This document shows positions 19,562 through 29,300 of a stretch of 43,077 nt of DNA, piece by piece (the first letter of the stretch is position 1; each line of letters opens with the position of its first letter). Both the position numbers and the translations under genes were made by a program. The notes below the pieces were generated by a model. That model did no database searches and had not been told where the DNA came from. It saw only the letters and a list, made by a program, of their open reading frames with translations. Location of the stretch: positions 1 through 43,077 of the forward strand of contig CACBRD010000006.1 in the NCBI GenBank assembly GCA_902541515.1. Reading direction: 5' to 3'. This DNA comes from an uncultured Pelagibacteraceae bacterium (GTDB lineage: Bacteria > Pseudomonadota > Alphaproteobacteria > Pelagibacterales > Pelagibacteraceae).

Positions 19562-22275
19562 GTAAAAACCAAATTAATTTACCTAAAACAGCTTTTTCAA
19601 TGAAAGCTAATTTACCAATTAGAGAGCCAGAGATTCTAAAACTTTGGAAAAAAATTGATCTTTATAAAGAGTTAAGGAATTCAAGAAAAGGAGAGGAAAA
19701 ATTTGTTCTCCACGATGGTCCTCCATATGCGAATGGAAATATACATATGGGTACTGCGTTAAATAAAATATTAAAAGATATTATTGTAAAGTTTCATCAA
19801 ATGGATGGTAAAGACTCTGTTTATGTTCCAGGTTGGGATTGTCATGGTTTACCTATCGAATGGAAAATTGAGGAACAATACAAAAAAAATAAAAAAAATA
19901 AGAACGATGTTCCGATTGTAGAATTCAGAAAAGAATGCCGAACTTTTGCTGAAAAATGGATAGAGGTTCACAAAGACCAATTTAAAAGATTAGGTGTTGT
20001 TGGTGATTGGGAAAACTATTATTCAACAATGAGTTATGATGCAGAGGCACAAATTGTAAGAGAACTTGGAAAATTTTTAAAAGAAGGAAGTCTTTACAGA
20101 GGATTTAAACCAGTTTTATGGTCAACTGTAGAAAAAACTGCCTTAGCTGATGCCGAGGTTGAATATCAAGATCATAAATCTGATACGATCTATGCTTGTT
20201 TTCTGGTTAAATCATCAAAAATCAAAGAACTTAATGATTGTAATATTGTTATATGGACAACCACTCCCTGGACGATACCAGCCAACAAAGCCTTGGCATA
20301 CAATGAGAGTTTAGATTACGTAATAATTCAAATTAATGATGAGGGAAATTTTAAAAATAAAAAAATTGTTATCGCTGAGGCGTTACTAGACTCAGTTTTA
20401 AAAGATTGTGAGATTAAAGAATTTGAAAACCTTAAGAAATTTAAAGGTCAAGATTTAAAAGATACTATCTGTAAGCATCCATTTTTTGATTTAGGGTATG
20501 ATTACGATATTCCAATGTTAGAAGCACGTTTTGTAACCACTGAACAAGGAACAGGAATTGTTCATTGTGCACCAAGTCATGGACCTGACGATTTTAATCT
20601 TTGTTTAAATAACGGAATAAAGGCAATTGAGACAGTAGATGATGATGGAAAATATACAAATAATGTTTCTCTATTTGAAGGTTTACATATTTTTAAGGCT
20701 AACCCCATTGTGATCGAAAAATTGAAAAATCAAAATAAACTTCTTTCAAATGGTGTATTGGTTCATTCATATCCTCATTCGTGGAGATCAAAAGCACCCT
20801 TGGTTCATAGAGCGACACCACAATGGTTTATTTCTATGGAAAGTCATAAACTGAGAAGTAAGGCTTTAAAAGCAATAGATGATACAACTTTTTATCCAAG
20901 TAAAGGTAAAGAAAGATTAAAATCAATGATCGAGACAAGGCCAGATTGGTGTGTATCAAGACAAAGAGTTTGGGGTGTGCCACTTCCTATTTTTGTAAAT
21001 AAAAAGTCTAATGAGATTTTAATAGACGATAAAGTATTTGAAAATATTGCCAATATTTATGAGAAAGAAGGTTCTGATTGTTGGTTTTCAGATGATCCTC
21101 AAAAATTTTTAGGTGACAAATATAAAGCTGAAGATTTTGAAAAGCTTAGCGATATTGTTGAAGTTTGGTTTGATAGTGGATCAACCCATTCTTTTGTATT
21201 GGAGAAGAGAAAAGACCTTAAATGGCCTGCATCAATGTATTTAGAGGGTTCTGATCAACATAGGGGTTGGTTTCACTCCTCTTTATTAGAGTCATGTGGA
21301 ACAAGAGGTAAGGCACCTTTCGAGTCTATATTATCTCATGGGTTTGTTGTGGATGGAAAAGGTCTTAAAATGTCAAAATCTCTTGGAAATGTAATTGCAC
21401 CTGAGGATATTTTGAAAAAATATGGTGCTGATATTTTAAGAATTTGGGTTGCTGCATCAAATTATGCTGAAGATTTAAGAATAGATTATTCTATTTTGGA
21501 CCAGCATTCTGAGTCTTATCGTAAAATTAGAAATACATTTAGATATTTATTAGGAAATATAAATGACAAATATGAGGATATTAATTTAGATAAAATTGAC
21601 GTTGAAAGCTTGCCGGAGCTAGAGAAATTTATGTTAAGTAAGATTCATTCTCTTAACAACAAATTTGAAAATTTTTTTAAAAAATATGATTTTCACAATC
21701 TTTATAAAGAATTGTTAAATTTTTGCACAACAGATTTGTCAGCATTCTATTTTGATATAAGAAAGGATACTTTATATTGTGATCCAATTAATTCTGAGAA
21801 AAGAAAATCTTGTATTACAATTTTGAATGTTTTATTAAAATCCTTACTCAGATGGTTCGCTCCAATATTGTCTTTTACAACTGAGGAAATACATCAACTG
21901 ATATCAAAGAATACTAAAAGCATCCATTTAGAAAAATTTCTTACTTTTCCAGAAAAATTTAAAAATGAACAGCTTACAGAAAGATGGTCCCAATTAATAA
22001 AGATTAGAGATATATGTAACATAAGCATTGAAGAAAAAAGAGCCAGTAAAGAAATTGGTTCAAGTTTAGAGGCAGAACTCAAAATTAAATTAAATGAGAA
22101 ATATAAAGATATTATCTCAAAAATTGATTTATCAGAACTTTGTATAGTGTCAAAGACGCAAATTAATTTTGATGGAGGTTCAGATATTCTAGTTGAAACT
22201 AAGAAAGCCCTGGGTGATAAATGTCCTGTGTGTTGGAAAATAAGTTTAGAGCCTTGTGAGCGACATTCTCAATAA
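19558..22275 (+). CDS. ileS: Isoleucyl-tRNA synthetase
   Basis: LHDGPPYANGNIHMGTALNKILKD, GWDCHGLPIEWKIEE, KMSKSLGNVIAPEDI, C-terminal zinc site CPVCWKISLEPCERH. Confidence 0.98.
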   Translation: MSKNQINLPKTAFSMKANLPIREPEILKLWKKIDLYKELRNSRKGEEKFVLHDGPPYANGNIHMGTALNKILKDIIVKFHQMDGKDSVYVPGWDCHGLPIEWKIEEQYKKNKKNKNDVPIVEFRKECRTFAEKWIEVHKDQFKRLGVVGDWENYYSTMSYDAEAQIVRELGKFLKEGSLYRGFKPVLWSTVEKTALADAEVEYQDHKSDTIYACFLVKSSKIKELNDCNIVIWTTTPWTIPANKALAYNESLDYVIIQINDEGNFKNKKIVIAEALLDSVLKDCEIKEFENLKKFKGQDLKDTICKHPFFDLGYDYDIPMLEARFVTTEQGTGIVHCAPSHGPDDFNLCLNNGIKAIETVDDDGKYTNNVSLFEGLHIFKANPIVIEKLKNQNKLLSNGVLVHSYPHSWRSKAPLVHRATPQWFISMESHKLRSKALKAIDDTTFYPSKGKERLKSMIETRPDWCVSRQRVWGVPLPIFVNKKSNEILIDDKVFENIANIYEKEGSDCWFSDDPQKFLGDKYKAEDFEKLSDIVEVWFDSGSTHSFVLEKRKDLKWPASMYLEGSDQHRGWFHSSLLESCGTRGKAPFESILSHGFVVDGKGLKMSKSLGNVIAPEDILKKYGADILRIWVAASNYAEDLRIDYSILDQHSESYRKIRNTFRYLLGNINDKYEDINLDKIDVESLPELEKFMLSKIHSLNNKFENFFKKYDFHNLYKELLNFCTTDLSAFYFDIRKDTLYCDPINSEKRKSCITILNVLLKSLLRWFAPILSFTTEEIHQLISKNTKSIHLEKFLTFPEKFKNEQLTERWSQLIKIRDICNISIEEKRASKEIGSSLEAELKIKLNEKYKDIISKIDLSELCIVSKTQINFDGGSDILVETKKALGDKCPVCWKISLEPCERHSQ

Positions 22276-22781
22276 TGTCTAAATATTTAAATAAAAGTTT
22301 CATCGTTAATCTTTTTATAATTTCAAGTATTTTTGGTCTCGACAGACTCACTAAGGTCTATGTGATTTCTCTAAATGAAAAAAATTTGTCCTCTGAGTTA
22401 TTTGTATCAAAATTTTTAAATATCAATTTAATTTACAATGAAGGAATAGCATTTGGTCTTTTATCATTTGATCAAAGTCATATGTACAACATTTTAACAA
22501 TTTTAATTGTAGCTGTAATTTTAATTATTTTTTTTATGACTTTGAAAAGTGATGGTCTTAAAAAATATTCACTTTTAATGGTATTTAGTGGAGCTTTAGG
22601 TAATTTATATGATCGAATTTTTTTTAAGGCTGTGCCAGATTTTATAGATTTTCATATCGGAAATTTTCATTGGTTTATTTTTAATGTATCAGATATATTC
22701 ATTTCATTAGGAGTATTATTTTTGATTATTTTTGAAATAGTTGATAATCAAAAAAATAAAATTAATGAAAAAAATATTTAA
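22275..22781 (+). CDS. lspA: Lipoprotein signal peptidase (signal peptidase II)
   Basis: NLIYNEGIAFGLLSF, GALGNLYDRIFFKAVPDFIDF, WFIFNVSDIFISLGV: the catalytic Asp motifs of LspA. Confidence 0.94.
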   Translation: MSKYLNKSFIVNLFIISSIFGLDRLTKVYVISLNEKNLSSELFVSKFLNINLIYNEGIAFGLLSFDQSHMYNILTILIVAVILIIFFMTLKSDGLKKYSLLMVFSGALGNLYDRIFFKAVPDFIDFHIGNFHWFIFNVSDIFISLGVLFLIIFEIVDNQKNKINEKNI

Positions 22782-23085
22782 ACTCACAACAATTATAATT
22801 TCAATTTTAGTTTTAAATTCATGTGGAACTGTAAGAGAAGGTTTTAGTTCACAGAAAAAAAATAGCATAGATGAATTCCTGGTTGAAAAAAAATCACCTT
22901 TAGTGATGCCCCCAGATTTTAATGAATTACCTCTACCACAGCAATCTAAAGTAAATGAGAATGAAGAAAAAATAGATATTAAATCATTACTTACTGACAA
23001 CAAGGATTCAAATTTAGATAATCAGAACACTAATCAAGACTCAAATTTTGAAAATTCCATTATAGAAAAAATTAAAAATAATTAA
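22765..23085 (+). CDS. Small lipoprotein, DUF3035/BamF-like
   Basis: MKKIFKLTTIIISILVLNSCGTVREGF lipobox followed by SPLVMPPDFNELPLP. ATG at 22765 (track start is 22741). Confidence 0.72.
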   Translation: MKKIFKLTTIIISILVLNSCGTVREGFSSQKKNSIDEFLVEKKSPLVMPPDFNELPLPQQSKVNENEEKIDIKSLLTDNKDSNLDNQNTNQDSNFENSIIEKIKNN

Positions 23086-24239
23086 TGATAACTTCGGGAA
23101 TTTTTTTTAAAAATTTTAAGGGAAATAAACAAAATTTAAAAATTAAAAAAAATCTTAAAAAATTAATTAAGGAGAATAATCAAATTCTTCAATCTTTTAG
23201 TAAAAATTATAAAGACCAATTTAATATCAAAAATTTAAGAATTTTTAAAAGATTTAACAATATTCGTATAATTGGAATAGGTGGTTCGTCATTGGGCACA
23301 AAAACTATTTATAGTTTTCTCAAAAATAAAATTAAAAAGAATGTATTATTTTATGATAATTTAACAACTCTTAACGAAAAATCTAGAAATAAAAAACATT
23401 TAAACTTAATTATCTCTAAATCAGGCAATACTTTGGAGACAATAGTTAATTCTAATATTCTTGTTAAAAAAAATGATAAAAACATTTTTATTACAGAAAA
23501 TAAAAAAAATTATTTAAATTTATTAGCTCATAAATTAAAATCAGATATTGTTCATCACAATAATTTTATAGGTGGAAGGTATTCAGTTTTATCAGAAGTT
23601 GGAATGTTGCCTGTGGAATTAATGGGTCTTAATTCAAAAAGTTTTAGACAATTTAATAATTTAATTAAAAATCAAAAATATTTAAATGCGCTCATATCCA
23701 ATGTGGGATCTACAATAAATTTAATTAAAAAAAGAAAATTTAATTCAATAATCATAAATTATGATGAAAAATCACAAAACTTTTTTTCTTGGTACCAACA
23801 ACTGGTAGCTGAAAGTCTAGGCAAAAAGGGAAAAGGTTTATTGCCAGTCGTATCTAACATGCCTAGAGACAATCATAGTGTAATGCAACTTTATTTGGAT
23901 GGTTTTAAAAATAATTTTTATACGTTTTTTTATGTCCATGAAAATAATACCCCCAAAATAGATAATAGATTTATTTTACCTTCACAAAATTTCCTTAAAA
24001 ACAAAAATATTCAAAATATTACTTACGCTCAAAAAAAAGCTACAGAAAATGTTTTTACAAAAAAAAATATACCTTTTAGAAGCTTTGAAATTAAAAAAAG
24101 GGATGAAAAAACTTTAGGTGAGTTATTTTGTTTTTTTATGTTAGAAACTATTTTAGTTGGAAGAGCTTTAAAAATAAATCCTTACAATCAACCTGCTGTT
24201 GAATTAATTAAAAAAGAGACTAAGAAAATTTTAGTTTAA
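23085..24239 (+). CDS. pgi: Glucose-6-phosphate isomerase
   Basis: RIIGIGGSSLGTKTIYSFL, LIISKSGNTLETI, GGRYSVLSEVGMLPVELMG, ESLGKKGKGLLPVVS, DNHSVMQLYLDG. Confidence 0.9.
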   Translation: MITSGIFFKNFKGNKQNLKIKKNLKKLIKENNQILQSFSKNYKDQFNIKNLRIFKRFNNIRIIGIGGSSLGTKTIYSFLKNKIKKNVLFYDNLTTLNEKSRNKKHLNLIISKSGNTLETIVNSNILVKKNDKNIFITENKKNYLNLLAHKLKSDIVHHNNFIGGRYSVLSEVGMLPVELMGLNSKSFRQFNNLIKNQKYLNALISNVGSTINLIKKRKFNSIIINYDEKSQNFFSWYQQLVAESLGKKGKGLLPVVSNMPRDNHSVMQLYLDGFKNNFYTFFYVHENNTPKIDNRFILPSQNFLKNKNIQNITYAQKKATENVFTKKNIPFRSFEIKKRDEKTLGELFCFFMLETILVGRALKINPYNQPAVELIKKETKKILV

Positions 24240-24794
24240 ATTACCAAATATAATTTTTGATATTCCATATTTTTTCTCATCTAAAATTCTAAAATTTTTT
24301 GAAAACTCATCATTTTCTCTTTTATGCCTATGCACAATAATCACCCCGTCTTTATTGAGAATTTTTTCTTGAAAAATATTATCAATAATATTTGATAATC
24401 TTTTTTCTTTATAGGGGGGATCTAAAAATATGATATTGAATTTAAGCTGAATTTTTTTCAAAAAGTAATTAGATATTAAGTCTTCCTCTATAATCTCATA
24501 TTTTTCTCTCATATTTAAATTATTTAGATTACTTCTTAAAATTGGCAAAACACCATTATACTTTTCTACAAAAGTAACATGTTTAGCTCCTCTTGATAGA
24601 CACTCTAAACCGAATGAGCCAACGCCTGCGAACAGATCTAAAACTATTGAATTTTCAATATTGATCTTAAATTTATTTGAGTGATTGATAATATTAAAAA
24701 TAGATTCTTTTGCTAAGTCTTTTAAGGGTCTTGTTTCTTTATTTTTTGGTTGTAAAATTTTTTTTCCTTTAAATTTTCCACCAATTATTCTCAT
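24231..24794 (-). CDS. rsmD: 16S rRNA (guanine966-N2)-methyltransferase RsmD
   Basis: MRIIGGKFKGKKILQPKNKETRPLKDLAKESIFNII, VLDLFAGVGSFGLECLSRGAKHVTFVE, IIFLDPPYKE. Confidence 0.95.
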   Translation of the reverse strand: MRIIGGKFKGKKILQPKNKETRPLKDLAKESIFNIINHSNKFKINIENSIVLDLFAGVGSFGLECLSRGAKHVTFVEKYNGVLPILRSNLNNLNMREKYEIIEEDLISNYFLKKIQLKFNIIFLDPPYKEKRLSNIIDNIFQEKILNKDGVIIVHRHKRENDEFSKNFRILDEKKYGISKIIFGNLN

Positions 24795-26056
24795 TTTTTT
24801 ATTACTTTATAACCAATATCATTCCTAAAAAAACCATCTGACCAATTCAGATTATTGAGAAGTTGATGAATCCTATTTCTTGCCTCTTCAAAATTATCTG
24901 ATAATGAAACAAAATTTAAAACTCGTCCACCCACAGCTAAAATAGTATTATCTTTTTTAATAGTGCCAGCATGAAATAAGTGATCATCGGTGTTTAATTC
25001 AATTTTATTGATATTTTTGATTTCAACATTTTTTTGGTAGGTTTCAGGGTAACCTTTTGAACATAACACAACACATAAACTTTTCTTACTATTCCACTTA
25101 ATTTCATTTTCACTCAATTTTCCATTGCAGCATGAATCTATGATTTCACCAAAATCTGTATTAAGTTTAGGAAGAATAGTTTGACACTCTGGATCACCCA
25201 TTCTCACATTGTACTCTATTAAATAAGGCTCATTGTTTGTTATCATTAGCCCTGCATATAAAAAGCCTTTATATGATGTTTTTAAATCTTTTAGTGCTCT
25301 TAGTGTTGGATCAATTATATTATTTAAAATTTTTTTTTCGAGCTCTTCATTTATTAGTCTTGATGGTGAATAAGCACCCATACCACCAGTATTTTTTCCT
25401 TTATCACCTTCCTTGACTCTTTTATGATCTTGAGCTGTACCAAAATTTTCATAAGTACTACCATCACTTAAAATGAAAAAACTCATTTCTTCACCCTCTA
25501 AAAATTCTTCAACTAGAACATTTTTAGCATCACCAAATTTTCCATCAAATATTTCCCTAACCGCTTGATAAGACTCCTCCTTATTTTCACAAATATAAAC
25601 ACCTTTCCCTGCAGCTAAATTATCTGCTTTAATGACTATTGGAAAATTTGATTTATCTAAAAAATTTTTAGCTTGATTAATATCATTAAATACACCGAAA
25701 TTAGCAGTTGGAATATTATATTTTTTACAGATGTTTTTTGTAAATATTTTGGACCCCTCTAATTGTGAAGCGACTTTACTAGGTCCAAAAACCTTAATAT
25801 CAAAACTTTCCAAGTAATCTGTTAGTCCATCAACTAAAGGTTTTTCTGGGCCGATCACAACTAATTCTATTTTTTTTGAAAGAATGAAATTTTTAATTTC
25901 CTCAAAGTTATTAATGTCTAAGTTAATATTCTCAGCTATTGTGTCAGTGCCAGCATTACCAGGAAAACAATAAATTTTATCAATTTTTTTTGACTCATTT
26001 AATGCATGACAAAAAGCATGCTCTCTTCCTCCACTTCCTATAATCCCTACAATCAT
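24791..26056 (-). CDS. purD: Phosphoribosylamine-glycine ligase
   Basis: MIVGIIGSGGREHAFCHAL, CFPGNAGT, VVIGPEKPLVDGLTDYL, IKADNLAAGKGVYIC, GGMGAYSPS, EYNVRMGDPECQTILP. Confidence 0.97.
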   Translation of the reverse strand: MIVGIIGSGGREHAFCHALNESKKIDKIYCFPGNAGTDTIAENINLDINNFEEIKNFILSKKIELVVIGPEKPLVDGLTDYLESFDIKVFGPSKVASQLEGSKIFTKNICKKYNIPTANFGVFNDINQAKNFLDKSNFPIVIKADNLAAGKGVYICENKEESYQAVREIFDGKFGDAKNVLVEEFLEGEEMSFFILSDGSTYENFGTAQDHKRVKEGDKGKNTGGMGAYSPSRLINEELEKKILNNIIDPTLRALKDLKTSYKGFLYAGLMITNNEPYLIEYNVRMGDPECQTILPKLNTDFGEIIDSCCNGKLSENEIKWNSKKSLCVVLCSKGYPETYQKNVEIKNINKIELNTDDHLFHAGTIKKDNTILAVGGRVLNFVSLSDNFEEARNRIHQLLNNLNWSDGFFRNDIGYKVIKK

Positions 26057-26077
26057 GTATAAATATATAAACTATAA

Positions 26078-26275
26078 ATGAATAAAAAATTAGCAAAAGT
26101 AAAATATTTACCAAATAATTTTCAAGTGATTGAAAAAGGTGACCATGTAATTTGTGCAGTTTCGGGTAAAGCAATCAGTCTTGAAAATTTGACTTACTGG
26201 AACGTGGAACTTCAAGAACCATATTATTCATACATAGAGGCTACAAAAAAAAAAGAGGAATTAGACAATAAATAG
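26078..26275 (+). CDS. DUF2093 family small protein
   Basis: AKVKYLPNNFQVIEKGDHVICAVSGKAISLENLTYWNVELQEPYYSYIEA, a typical alphaproteobacterial DUF2093 found near lpxK. Confidence 0.82.
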   Translation: MNKKLAKVKYLPNNFQVIEKGDHVICAVSGKAISLENLTYWNVELQEPYYSYIEATKKKEELDNK

Positions 26276-26277
26276 CA

Positions 26278-27144
26278 TTATTTCCAACGATTATGGGACC
26301 ATATCCAGTTATTAGGATTAGTAAGTATCATTTTCTCAAGAGTCTTATTTAATTCGTTTGTAATATTTTCAATAGTATCTTTGTTTGAGAAGTGAATTGG
26401 TTTATGAACTTTCATTTTAAATTTGATACCCTCATACCTTTCAATAAAAATAGGTACAACAGGCATATTGAATTTTTTTATTAATTGTGCTGGAATAGTA
26501 GTAGTAAACGCTTTCTCATTAAAAAAATTTGACTTTATACCCTGAGAAACTCTCTGATCTATCATAAGTGCCGTTGAAAAACCTTGGTTATTAAGTTTTA
26601 TTAATTCCTTTAATCCACCGATTCCTTTTTTAATTTGATTGTTACAGATATATTTTTTTCTTATATGTTCCATAAATTTATTTAAAAAGATATTGTTTAG
26701 AGGTCTATAGATTGCTCCAATTTTAATACCTATTTTGTCTATCTGCATTGCCATAAGCTCAAAGTTACTAAAATGCCCTGATATAAATACGACTTTTTGA
26801 TTTTGATCTTTTATATTTAAAAGTATGTCCTCACCTTCTATGGAAATATTTTTACTAAGATAACCATTTCTAAAATTTTTCATATAAAGATATTCTGCAA
26901 AAACTCTTCCATAATTATTCCACATTGAAGATTTAATTTTATTTAATTCTTTAGAATTATAATTTGGGAAAGCTTTTTTTATATTATTATTGATTATTTT
27001 TTTTGATCTAAAAATTGGACCAATAGTTTCAAATAATTTTCCGCTTAGAAAAGATGAAAGTTTTACCCCAATAATTCTGAATATCACATAAAAAAAGCAA
27101 ATTATGATAAATTGTATCAAGTATTTAATTATTTTCATAAACAT
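26278..27144 (-). CDS. Lipid A biosynthesis acyltransferase (LpxL/HtrB family)
   Basis: MWNNYGRVFAEYLYM, VVFISGHFSNFELMAMQ, IGAIYRPLNN, ALMIDQRVSQG, NWIWSHNRWK. Confidence 0.9.
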   Translation of the reverse strand: MFMKIIKYLIQFIIICFFYVIFRIIGVKLSSFLSGKLFETIGPIFRSKKIINNNIKKAFPNYNSKELNKIKSSMWNNYGRVFAEYLYMKNFRNGYLSKNISIEGEDILLNIKDQNQKVVFISGHFSNFELMAMQIDKIGIKIGAIYRPLNNIFLNKFMEHIRKKYICNNQIKKGIGGLKELIKLNNQGFSTALMIDQRVSQGIKSNFFNEKAFTTTIPAQLIKKFNMPVVPIFIERYEGIKFKMKVHKPIHFSNKDTIENITNELNKTLEKMILTNPNNWIWSHNRWK

Positions 27145-28066
27145 TAGAAATATCGTTTATAAAAGCTTCTTGATTCAGAATTTTTAATTCCGATTTAATA
27201 TATAAAATTTTTTTGTTGTTGTTCAATCTCATATAATCTTTTTCTGTAGTTAAAATTTTACAATTCAATTTTTCTGAAACTGAAATTATATCATCAATAT
27301 CTTTTTGTGAGTATTTATAATGATCAGGAAATTCTAAATCTCTAATTACATTAATATTATTTTTTCTCAACATAGTTATAAAAGTTTTGTGGTTTCCTAT
27401 GCCAGAAAAAATTAAATACTTATCATTTTTATCAAACTCAGTGATATTCAGTGGAATATATTCTCCTTGAAAAATTTTTATACTTGGATCTATTTTATAA
27501 ATATATTCTTTTATACTATCTATATTTTCATTATTTCCATTTAGAAAAACATTTTTATATTTTTTCAAATTTTTAACGCTTTCTCTAAGGGGTCCCGATG
27601 GAATAGTATGATTATTGCCGATCCAATTATCAATATTAAAACAAACAATACAATAATCATATTTTATTGAAGGATCTTGTAAACCATCATCAAAAATCGC
27701 AAGTTCATAATTCTCATGAATTGCCTGTTTAATAGACGAAGATCTATTTTTTGATTTAAAAAGTTTACCATGATTTGCTAATATCTTCTGCTCATCAATT
27801 TGATTAGGATAATATTTTTTGATAAAGCAAGATTTTATTTTTTTTCCTAAAATTTCATTTATTTTTAAACTCAAAGACGTTTTACCTGTTCCACCTAGAT
27901 AAATATTTCCGACGCATACGGTTTTAATTGAAGCATATTTTTTTTTTTTAACTATTGAGTTAATAACAATCCTTAAAATTGTAAGTATTAATGAGATTGG
28001 TAAAAGTAAATAGGAAATGAAGGTAGGTTTTTTATAATCCCAAAATTTGGGTTTTTTAAATTTCAT
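27125..28066 (-). CDS. lpxK: Tetraacyldisaccharide 4'-kinase
   Basis: KFWDYKKPTFISYLLLPISLI, VCVGNIYLGGTGKTSLSLKI, IFDDGLQDPSIKYDY, IPSGPLRES, TTEKDYMRL. Confidence 0.95.
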   Translation of the reverse strand: MKFKKPKFWDYKKPTFISYLLLPISLILTILRIVINSIVKKKKYASIKTVCVGNIYLGGTGKTSLSLKINEILGKKIKSCFIKKYYPNQIDEQKILANHGKLFKSKNRSSSIKQAIHENYELAIFDDGLQDPSIKYDYCIVCFNIDNWIGNNHTIPSGPLRESVKNLKKYKNVFLNGNNENIDSIKEYIYKIDPSIKIFQGEYIPLNITEFDKNDKYLIFSGIGNHKTFITMLRKNNINVIRDLEFPDHYKYSQKDIDDIISVSEKLNCKILTTEKDYMRLNNNKKILYIKSELKILNQEAFINDISNVYENN

Positions 28067-29300
28067 TATGGATAGATTTATCTAACTCATTTAAGGTTTT
28101 TTTAAGTATTGTTGAACCAAGATATTTCATTTTTTGTACTTTTTTCATGTTTTTTTTAAAGATTATTGAATCTGCACATTTTTGCGGTGAATTTACTACA
28201 GATGATATCTTCAACTTTTTGAGATACTTATAAACATCTTTAAAATTATTTACATCTGGCCCATGCAATATCTTTGCACCGAACCGCGCAGGCTCCAATG
28301 GATTTTGACCTCCTCCTTTTATAATTGATTTTCCTAAAAAAACAGTAGTAGCAAACTTATAAAATTTTTTTGTCTCTCCAAAAGTGTCAACTATAAAAAT
28401 ATCAATACCTTTTAATTTTAATTTTTTGGAACTACGAGAAACGACATTCAGCCCAAGTTCATTTATTTCAGCAATTATTTGTTTAACTCGATTTATATGT
28501 CTAGGTATTATAATTGTAATTATATTTTTATTTTTTTTCTTTAAAAGAATATGAGTTTTAGCAGCAAATAACTCCTCGGTCTCATGCGTGCTGGCAGCAA
28601 TAAATGTTTTATATTTTTTAAATTGAGAAAATAATTTTTTATCAGACTTATCAGATTTGATGTTATCATCTTCAATAAATTTCATATTTCCAATAGATTG
28701 AATATTTTTGACATTAAGTCTTTTTAAATAATGATTGGTCTCAGAGTTTTGTGAATAAGCTTTGTCTATCAAACCAAATATCGAATAAGAAAATTCTTTA
28801 AATTTAGACCATCGATCAAAAGATTTTTTAGTTATTCTAGCATTAAGTAATATTAAAAGAATATTTCTGTTTTTGATTGATTTAAACATACTTGGCCAAA
28901 TTTCAGATTCTAAAAAAATGGCTATATTTGGTTTCCAATAGTCTAAGAACTTTCTAGAAAATATTGCATGATCAATAGGATAAAACTGGTGAATAGTTTT
29001 TTTAAATTTTATTTTCTCTAATATTCTAGAAGAACTTAAAGTGCTAGATGTGATTAATATTTTACCTATTGATTTATCATTATCATATTTTTTTATTATT
29101 GGAATAACACTTAATATCTCACCAACACTAGATCCATGAAACCAAACTAATTTCCCATTACCCCTTTCCTTTGAAATCAAACAAAATTTTTCTTTAAACC
29201 TTAATTTATCTTCTTTGTTTTTTAAGATTCTAATAATAATTATGATTGGTGAAAAAATTAAAATTATTGAAAGTAAAAATTGATAGATAAAAAAAATCAT
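28056..29300 (-). CDS. waaA: 3-deoxy-D-manno-octulosonic acid transferase
   Basis: KLVWFHGSSVGEILSVIPII, ILITSSTLSSSRIL, HQFYPIDHAIFSRKFLDYWKPNIAIFLESEIWPSM, FIAASTHETEE, GGQNPLEPARFGAKILHGP. Confidence 0.95.
   Translation of the reverse strand: MIFFIYQFLLSIILIFSPIIIIIRILKNKEDKLRFKEKFCLISKERGNGKLVWFHGSSVGEILSVIPIIKKYDNDKSIGKILITSSTLSSSRILEKIKFKKTIHQFYPIDHAIFSRKFLDYWKPNIAIFLESEIWPSMFKSIKNRNILLILLNARITKKSFDRWSKFKEFSYSIFGLIDKAYSQNSETNHYLKRLNVKNIQSIGNMKFIEDDNIKSDKSDKKLFSQFKKYKTFIAASTHETEELFAAKTHILLKKKNKNIITIIIPRHINRVKQIIAEINELGLNVVSRSSKKLKLKGIDIFIVDTFGETKKFYKFATTVFLGKSIIKGGGQNPLEPARFGAKILHGPDVNNFKDVYKYLKKLKISSVVNSPQKCADSIIFKKNMKKVQKMKYLGSTILKKTLNELDKSIHNEI

Noticed and set aside
22716-23003. 95-aa minus-strand ORF
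   Set aside because: Antisense across lspA/bamF; the sense strand has a clear lipoprotein signal instead.
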